Source: Melioribacteraceae bacterium (GTDB taxonomy: Bacteria; Bacteroidota; Ignavibacteria; Ignavibacteriales; Melioribacteraceae). Taken from it: 64,000 bases of DNA. Positions within the stretch are counted from its first letter, which is position 1. The number at the start of each line of letters is the position of its first letter. Where the stretch lies: assembly GCA_027030245.1 (NCBI GenBank), contig JALVFE010000040.1:62001-126000 (forward strand). The letters run 5' to 3'. Shown in pieces: positions 58,409-64,000 of the stretch. Below the pieces are notes generated by a model. The model was not told the DNA's origin. It ran no database searches and was given only the letters and a program-made list of their open reading frames with translations. The position numbers were made by a program, and so were the translations under genes.

Positions 58409-58439
58409 TGGGATTTGGAATTTGTTATTTGTTATTTAA
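58409..58439. repeat. Low-complexity repeat on the right of the four-helix-bundle gene
   Basis: TTGGGATTTGGAATTTGTTA and TTTGTTATTTA: the inverse of the words at 57898-57960. It abuts the TonB receptor stop codon and includes its last bases. Confidence 0.7.
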
Positions 58440-61240
58440 AATTTTAAACTTACTCCAAATTTAATGTTTCTCCTTGTCAAGTATCTTGCAGGATTAAACG
58501 GATACGGTGAAATCGGTGCTTGCAAATCGGGATACAGCGGATCGTTCCACGAAGACGGCGTCGGATCACCGTATTCATAAGCCCTTCCGGTAACCGGATT
58601 AATTATATTCGAGTTTTTCGTATCCAGTAAATTGTTAATTTCCATAAAGATTGAAAACGTTAATCCGCCAAGTTCAAAATATTTTTCGATGTTCATATCA
58701 ATGTAAAACCAATTATCGCCGATTGCTCCGTAAATATTTTTTCTGTCTCTTATGTATTCCGGTCTTCCGTCCAAATCGTAATTCCCGGTAAATACATACG
58801 GCGTATACCTTTTACCCGATTGGTAAAAAGCGCGAACGTAAAAATTTATATCATCCAAAATTCCTTTACCGAAACCGAAAAGGGGTTCGCCTTTCGGGAT
58901 GTAAAAATTTGCGCTTGCCGAAATGGTCAGTGGTCTGTCCCAGGCAACGTAATCTTCTTTTACCGAAGCGTCCAAATCCCCGCGCAAAATCAAAACCCCT
59001 TCGTCGGCGGACGAAGATTTACCGGTTACTATTGCATAAGAGATTGAAGCTTTTCCGTTAAACCATTTACCGATTCGCTTTTTGTATTCCAGTTCCAAAC
59101 CGCGAGACCGCGCATAATCCAAATTTGCATAAGTAATGAACGAACGGGTGGCAAACCTTGCCGATTTAATTTTCGCGGTTCGCGTTCTTACATAATCGAA
59201 AATGTCTTTGTAGTAAGCTGTAACCGTAAGTACATCATTTTGGGTAAACTGTGTTTTCAAGCCGAGTTCATAAGCAACGGTGGTTTCGGGATTTAAGTTC
59301 GGGTTTCCGAATTTCTGAAACGAAGACTGTGCCGTTGCGGGATTCAATTTGGCATAAACAAATTGCGGCTTCGGCCATTTACTGAAATGCCCGTAAGAGA
59401 AAAATAAAATTTGGTTATCTGTTACCGGATGCGAAATTCCCAACCGGGGACTCAGCCGCGCTTTGAATCTTCTGTTGCCGAACCATTTAAATGAATCTTC
59501 TTTGTAACGTTTTCGGATTTCATCGGGGATTGTAACAACTTTAGGATTGTCAACAGCGTCGTCTACAAACTTACCCGGGAACCAATAATCGAGACGCAAC
59601 CCGAAATTTAATATCATCCCGCTGAAGTTTATATTATCTTGCGCATAGAAAGAACCGACCGCAGGATAAACTTTATAAATATCGTTGTTCAACCCCAGTT
59701 CACCAATCCAAGGTTTGTAAATATCAACTACTTGCATTTCCTGGAATCTTAAATTAAAGCCGGCTTTAAATTTATTCTTTTCGTCGAAGAAACTTGTAAT
59801 ATCGCCTTTAATCGAATATTCTTCGATGTAATGATCATGCCAGGTAAAAGGATTACCGACATCCCAGAATCCGTCGCCCGGGATAACGCCAATAGTGTCT
59901 CTATCCAAATTATAATATTCAATCGGAAAGGTTACGATGTCTTTCGGTTCTTCGTATTCGTACCAATACTTTCCGTTGGCATCGGCGCGAAGGTTTGAGA
60001 AGAATTTATTTAATTTTAATTCGTAAAATGTTTTAGAATTTAGCGTGTGCGTCCAACTTATTGTGTGATATTTGTTATTGTGCGTAAATACGTTTGCGTT
60101 ATCCAATATTTTTTGGAACCTGTATTGATAACCCGGACTAGGTTGAACGTATTCCAAATTTGTCTGAAGCGATTGGGAATTTTGATTTATGCTAACCGAT
60201 TGATTGTAAGAATAAATCAATTTCATGGTAGGATTTATAATGTAACTGACTTTCCCGAGCCAGAACCAACTGTTTTCCGCGCGCGGTGCAAACCTGGTTC
60301 CGTAAAATGTAGAAGAATAAATTTGATGTGCGGTCGGTTTATAAAATCCTTGAGTAATTCCATCGCTTATGCCCATGTAAAAACTTCCGAATAAAAATAT
60401 TTTACCTGGAATTTTAATTCCCAATGCGGGAAGGAGTTTGCTTGTTATGGGTTCGGGACCGCTGGCGTTGGCTTCTACAATATCGGTATTAAAAACATGC
60501 GGCGAATTTAAATTACCGAAGTTGTCCCTTTTGTATGATAGATAAGCCGAATATTTCGATCCGCCTTCCCGGGTTTTTACGTTAACCACTCCCGATGTTG
60601 CCTGACCGTATTCCGCGTTGAAACCGCCAGTAATAATTTCCACTTCTTCAATTGCGTTAGCGCTTAATTGCAAACCGAAACCTGTGCCGGACAAAGGGTC
60701 TTGAACCGAAACACCGTCGAGCAAAAATGCATTTTCGTAAGATCTTCCGCCGCGTATATGAATCTCGTTGTTCGATTCAACAATACCGGCTTGTTGCGTA
60801 ACAATATCTTTAATATTTTCAACTACCGCGTTTTCTATTTCTTCTTTCGAAACCGTACGTACGCTTTGAGTTTCTTCGACATCAACCAAAGGTTTATCGC
60901 CTACGATAACAACGTCTTGTTCAAGTGTAAGCACAGTCTCTTCAAGTTTAACATCTATTTGCAAGGTTTTGTTAGGCTTTACATCCAGACCTGTAAATTC
61001 CATTGTTTTATACCCGATAAGGGAAACCTGCATTGTGTAAGTGCCAGGATTTATTCCATTGATAACGTACTTTCCGTTAAAATCCGTAGCGGCACCGTAA
61101 TAAGTTCCTTTAAGCAAAATGTTAACGCCCGGAAGCGGATCGTTTGTTTTAGCATCGCGCACCGTTCCGGCAATTTTACCTTTTCCTTGCCCAAATGCGA
61201 GCATATACGGTATCAATATGAAAAGAATTATTTTTTTCAT
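58436..61240 (-). CDS. TonB-dependent outer-membrane receptor with carboxypeptidase-regulatory-like domain (second locus)
   Basis: A 934-residue receptor. Signal peptide about 1-17 (ending AFGQ), regulatory-like domain (GKIAGTVRDAKTNDPLPGVN, DFNGKYVINGINPGTY), plug (IHIRGGRSYENAFLLDGVSV, FNAEYGQATSGVVNVKTRE) and barrel ending in NIKFGVSLKF, a proper terminal strand. It resembles the sugar-locus receptor in architecture but is longer and differs in sequence. The cargo is unknown. The ATG overlaps the lipoprotein stop as ATGA (61237-61240). No SusD gene follows. Confidence 0.9.
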   Translation of the reverse strand: MKKIILFILIPYMLAFGQGKGKIAGTVRDAKTNDPLPGVNILLKGTYYGAATDFNGKYVINGINPGTYTMQVSLIGYKTMEFTGLDVKPNKTLQIDVKLEETVLTLEQDVVIVGDKPLVDVEETQSVRTVSKEEIENAVVENIKDIVTQQAGIVESNNEIHIRGGRSYENAFLLDGVSVQDPLSGTGFGLQLSANAIEEVEIITGGFNAEYGQATSGVVNVKTREGGSKYSAYLSYKRDNFGNLNSPHVFNTDIVEANASGPEPITSKLLPALGIKIPGKIFLFGSFYMGISDGITQGFYKPTAHQIYSSTFYGTRFAPRAENSWFWLGKVSYIINPTMKLIYSYNQSVSINQNSQSLQTNLEYVQPSPGYQYRFQKILDNANVFTHNNKYHTISWTHTLNSKTFYELKLNKFFSNLRADANGKYWYEYEEPKDIVTFPIEYYNLDRDTIGVIPGDGFWDVGNPFTWHDHYIEEYSIKGDITSFFDEKNKFKAGFNLRFQEMQVVDIYKPWIGELGLNNDIYKVYPAVGSFYAQDNINFSGMILNFGLRLDYWFPGKFVDDAVDNPKVVTIPDEIRKRYKEDSFKWFGNRRFKARLSPRLGISHPVTDNQILFFSYGHFSKWPKPQFVYAKLNPATAQSSFQKFGNPNLNPETTVAYELGLKTQFTQNDVLTVTAYYKDIFDYVRTRTAKIKSARFATRSFITYANLDYARSRGLELEYKKRIGKWFNGKASISYAIVTGKSSSADEGVLILRGDLDASVKEDYVAWDRPLTISASANFYIPKGEPLFGFGKGILDDINFYVRAFYQSGKRYTPYVFTGNYDLDGRPEYIRDRKNIYGAIGDNWFYIDMNIEKYFELGGLTFSIFMEINNLLDTKNSNIINPVTGRAYEYGDPTPSSWNDPLYPDLQAPISPYPFNPARYLTRRNIKFGVSLKF

Positions 61241-62793
61241 GGGCTGAAACCGAATTCACCGTAAAATATAAGTTCTAAAAATTCTCCGATGTTGCCGTTA
61301 CCGTTACACTGATTTAAAGGCAAACCAATAAAAAATAAATTTTTTGTATTTGTAATAAAACCGATATTTCCACTAAGTTGAGAGCTTTCCAAATTGTAAA
61401 CCGGTTTTGCAACCAAACCGTTTGGGAAATATGTTCTCACAAACCCGATTGTAGTTTCAACCTTCAATTCCGGAAAATTACCGGATGAAGAATCGGGAAT
61501 TACTTTTGCCCCGGGCAATAAAAACGGAAGCGATTTTTTTTGTCCCAAACTATCAACAGGTAAAAAATTCTGAAGCGTCGGTAAATCAAATTGAAAATTT
61601 GCGGAAGAATCCTGAAACGTCATCGAAAAAGCAATTTTACCGCCGTTCTGTAAATATTCTTGCGTAACGGAATTTATAACTTCCAGCGACGGGCTGGCAT
61701 CCGAATACCAAAAAATATAATCGAATAATTTCAAGGTTTCCAAAAGCGTAATGTTTTGATACGGAAGAGCGGTTTTCTCCAGATCAATTACATCAAACTT
61801 TCCGGATAATTCGGAATTATGCAAACTGCCGAACTGCGTGTTATAAAAATCTTGTATGTTTTCCGAAGCGGAATAGTCATCGACAATAAGCAATTTCCCT
61901 TTAGGCTTTTTCACAAACCAATTTGAAGATGTATCGGGTAAAGTAATTATTTCGGATTCGGCTCCGGAAATATCCTTCGCTTTCAAATATATGGTATTGT
62001 AATCATTTAGTTTTAAATTTGTTAATTTTTTATCAAGTTTTTTGTTTGGGTTTCCGTCAACATAAACGTTGAATGACGGTTGGGGGTCGTCGGGATTATC
62101 TATAATTAAACTTACCAGCCTTACATTTCCGTTTAATTCAATAAATCCGGATGTATCGTTCAACGCAAGCGAAATACTTACAATGGATTCGTCCCCGTCC
62201 AAATCGTGAGCTTTCCAACCGATTGTCATAACCGGAAACGATTCGGCGGGCAAACCGGAAAGTTCGCTCCACTCTACTACCGGCGCGGAGTTTTTAATCG
62301 GGAATTTTTGTTCGGCCGGAGTTTTATCCACGGCGCCGATATCGTAATAAGTTTCCCCCGCATCGTAAACGCCGTTTCCGTTTTTATCCACGAACGGTTC
62401 CGGACCGAAATCGACGTTGTTTCTTACAATTTTCGAATCGTATTTTCCGTTACCCGAATTATCTGCAGCAGCTACTTTAAAAGTATAGTTTGTATCCACT
62501 GTTCCTATCGGTAGTGAAAAAACGGAATCGTTCTTTGTGGTAAAGTGCCATACCGAATCGAGACCTTCCCACATGAAATAGTATCCGACTATCAATCCGT
62601 CCGGATCGTCTCCCCACCAATGAACCTGAAGCCGGCTTTTTTGTTGACTGATGGAACTATCGGGAAACAAAAACAAATGAGTTTCGGGCGGTTTATTCCC
62701 CACCGGCGTATCGGTAATGCTTTCTTTACATGCAAAAACCAATACGCCGAGTAAAATAAATACGAGAATTATATTTCGATATCTTTTAATCAT
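61237..62793 (-). CDS. Secreted lipoprotein with Ig/FN3-like domains and a Rossmann-like C-terminal domain
   Basis: A 518-residue lipoprotein (IILVFILLGVLVFACKES; Cys about 22). The N-terminal half has two or three Ig/fibronectin-like segments (LQVHWWGDDPDGLIVGYYF; YTFKVAAADNSGNG; MTIGWKAHDLDGDES) with an EF-hand-like DKNGNGVYDAGE. The C-terminal half (about 300-510; KGKLLIVDDYSASEN, LFDYIFWYSDASPSLE, YLQNGGKIAFSM) looks like a class I glutamine-amidotransferase-like/Rossmann fold used in surface proteins, but no catalytic Cys-His pair is evident. Function not assigned. It lies between a T9SS protein (3 bp) and the receptor (4-bp overlap). Confidence 0.78.
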   Translation of the reverse strand: MIKRYRNIILVFILLGVLVFACKESITDTPVGNKPPETHLFLFPDSSISQQKSRLQVHWWGDDPDGLIVGYYFMWEGLDSVWHFTTKNDSVFSLPIGTVDTNYTFKVAAADNSGNGKYDSKIVRNNVDFGPEPFVDKNGNGVYDAGETYYDIGAVDKTPAEQKFPIKNSAPVVEWSELSGLPAESFPVMTIGWKAHDLDGDESIVSISLALNDTSGFIELNGNVRLVSLIIDNPDDPQPSFNVYVDGNPNKKLDKKLTNLKLNDYNTIYLKAKDISGAESEIITLPDTSSNWFVKKPKGKLLIVDDYSASENIQDFYNTQFGSLHNSELSGKFDVIDLEKTALPYQNITLLETLKLFDYIFWYSDASPSLEVINSVTQEYLQNGGKIAFSMTFQDSSANFQFDLPTLQNFLPVDSLGQKKSLPFLLPGAKVIPDSSSGNFPELKVETTIGFVRTYFPNGLVAKPVYNLESSQLSGNIGFITNTKNLFFIGLPLNQCNGNGNIGEFLELIFYGEFGFSP

Positions 62794-62796
62794 TAA

Positions 62797-64000
62797 TTAT
62801 TTTAATAAAATCATTTTCTTAACCGATATCAAATCTCCCGCGGTTAAACGGTAGAAATAAATTCCGGACGATAAAGCACTGGCGTTAAAAACAACTTGGT
62901 AACTGCCCGGTTGTTGTTTTTTGTTTACCAGGGTAGCAACTTCCCTTCCCAGAACATCGTAAATTTTTAATTGAACGGGACGAAAATTTTCGTCCCCTAC
63001 AGCAACTGCGGGAATTGAATATTTAATTGTTGTTGTGGGATTAAACGGATTCGGGTAATTTTGGTAAAGCTCGAACTTATTTGCCAATACCGGATTTTCA
63101 TTAATGGCGGTAACGAATCCGATGAAATCATCGTTTTTTCTCGGCACCAGTTTAAAGTTTCCGAAAGAATAAAAGAGTATTCCCCTTAATTCATCGAAAT
63201 GGTTCCATGTTCTAATTCTGATGGGTTGATTTTCCAGATCGGCGCTCCAGAAATTGTGGTAATCGTGTGTTCCGTCTTGCAATTCCACGCGCATGGAAAC
63301 ACCGGAAGTATCGGCGACCAACATTTCGCCGAAATTTCTGTTCCCGCCCGTACCTTCGTCGGGACCGGGTTCACCGTTTGCATTTTCATCTACCACGGAA
63401 ATATTTTTAAGGGACAATAAAACACCTTCATAAGATTCCGCCGGAAGTTCTTCGGTACCGGATCCATTAATAACCGCAGTGGAAACTTCATACGGTTCGG
63501 GTATTTCATTTCCGCTGCTGTTTACGGTAACAGTTGCGCCGGAAGTTAAATTACCAATTCTCGTAACCCCGAAACTCTCGTTTACAATTCCGGTAACGGT
63601 TACGTTGTCTCCTCTTTTTAAAGCATGTGCATCAGTTCCGAAAACTTGAATTCCGCTCCACGGTCCGGTTCCGTTTTGAATATAGACTTGCGGACCGATT
63701 AAATTTCCGTCGCCTTCGATATCGGATGTATCTGCCGTTACAATTCCACTAACCGTAACCGTGTAATTATTATAACCGCTAAAACCGCTGCCGAACGGAG
63801 AATATTGAACATCTTGAATTGTAAGCGGGCGGTTCAACGTAAAATAGAAGTAAGGGCTTTCTTCACCGCCGATCGGATTTGTTGAGACTGCGCTGTCAGC
63901 ATCAACGGCTTCAATGTAATATGAAATCATTGTAGAATCCGGCTGTCCCGGAATTGTTGCCGACCAAGTCATTGTAAGCGAATCCGTAAGCGTCATGGGA
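62797..64000 (-). CDS. Secreted T9SS protein with OB-fold-like domains, 5' end outside window
   Basis: The frame is open through base 64000, so the N-terminus is missing; 400 codons are seen. The visible part contains an Ig-like strand set (SYYIEAVDADSAVS), an OB-fold-like segment (YTVTVSGIVTADTSDIEG; RGDNVTVTGIVNE) repeated more weakly further on (EGVLLSLKNISVVDEN), as in surface nuclease-associated proteins, and a C-terminal T9SS sorting domain (QNYPNPFNPTTTIKYSIP). The loop after that strand contains AVAVGDENFRP, coded by a palindrome at 62977-62996. It is the first visible gene of the second surface locus. Confidence 0.8.
   Translation of the reverse strand, partial: PMTLTDSLTMTWSATIPGQPDSTMISYYIEAVDADSAVSTNPIGGEESPYFYFTLNRPLTIQDVQYSPFGSGFSGYNNYTVTVSGIVTADTSDIEGDGNLIGPQVYIQNGTGPWSGIQVFGTDAHALKRGDNVTVTGIVNESFGVTRIGNLTSGATVTVNSSGNEIPEPYEVSTAVINGSGTEELPAESYEGVLLSLKNISVVDENANGEPGPDEGTGGNRNFGEMLVADTSGVSMRVELQDGTHDYHNFWSADLENQPIRIRTWNHFDELRGILFYSFGNFKLVPRKNDDFIGFVTAINENPVLANKFELYQNYPNPFNPTTTIKYSIPAVAVGDENFRPVQLKIYDVLGREVATLVNKKQQPGSYQVVFNASALSSGIYFYRLTAGDLISVKKMILLK
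62977..62996. repeat. In-frame palindrome inside a T9SS sorting domain
   Basis: GGGACGAAAATTTTCGTCCC, a perfect 20-bp palindrome, continued on one side by CCTAC. On the coding strand GTAGGGGAC...GTCCC reads VGDENFRP without breaking the frame. The arms match those of the intergenic palindrome at 54443-54470. Confidence 0.9.

Overview
The window looks like chromosomal DNA of a Bacteroidota/Chlorobiota-lineage bacterium, most probably a member of Ignavibacteria. The reasons are: moderately AT-rich DNA; many secreted proteins ending in a type IX secretion (T9SS) sorting domain with a YPNPFNP-type strand; carboxypeptidase-regulatory/TonB-dependent receptors paired with PorV/UPF0164 barrels; absence of SusD; an atpDC pair apart from the other ATP synthase genes; and recognisable sigma-70 promoters with good Shine-Dalgarno sites. 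The assignment is by family resemblance only; no rRNA or tRNA gene is visible.

Layout. 1-6.9 kb: a partial nucleotide-sugar dehydrogenase and a glucan phosphorylase on the minus strand, then an overlapping plus-strand trio plsY-htrA-purB. 6.9-32.2 kb: one co-directional minus-strand locus of 13 genes, read from a LacI-family regulator at the right end down to an ABC ATPase at the left end. It encodes a secreted CBM9-type protein, a TonB-dependent receptor, a large secreted protein with Asp-rich repeats, a PorV-like barrel, a GH94 phosphorylase, a GH2 enzyme, two glycoamylase-fold (GH144-type, beta-1,2-glucanase) T9SS proteins and a sugar ABC transporter. A 24-bp palindromic operator abuts a sigma-70 promoter just ahead of lacI, so the whole locus may be auto-controlled. 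The solute-binding protein and one permease of the ABC transporter are broken by three separate lesions. I read the locus as a beta-glucan, probably beta-1,2-glucan, utilisation system.

32.5-34.6 kb: groES-groEL behind a textbook promoter plus CIRCE element, closed by a bidirectional terminator. 34.6-40.7 kb: an eight-gene minus-strand operon (pgeF, DMT transporter, folB, folK, deoxynucleoside kinase, small membrane protein, glycosyltransferase 9, ppx/gppA). 40.7-41.4 kb: a gene-free stretch of tandem and palindromic repeats. 41.4-46.2 kb: M1 peptidase, membrane protein, def, fmt and a small secreted protein. 46.3-49.2 kb: hsp20-dnaK-hsp20 chaperone operon. 49.4-51.4 kb: birA and a cysteine desulfurase. 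51.6-53.4 kb: atpC and atpD. 53.4-54.5 kb: a second gene-free, repeat-filled stretch.

54.5-64 kb: a second surface locus on the minus strand (partial T9SS protein, lipoprotein, TonB-dependent receptor, four-helix-bundle protein, PorV-like barrel, NHL-type lipoprotein, secreted endonuclease/phosphatase-family protein). It mirrors the receptor-plus-PorV pairing of the sugar locus. The four-helix-bundle gene sits between receptor and PorV genes and is flanked by low-complexity repeats in opposite orientation, so it may be an insertion. Palindromic repeat units occur between genes and also, in frame, inside the same loop of two T9SS sorting domains.
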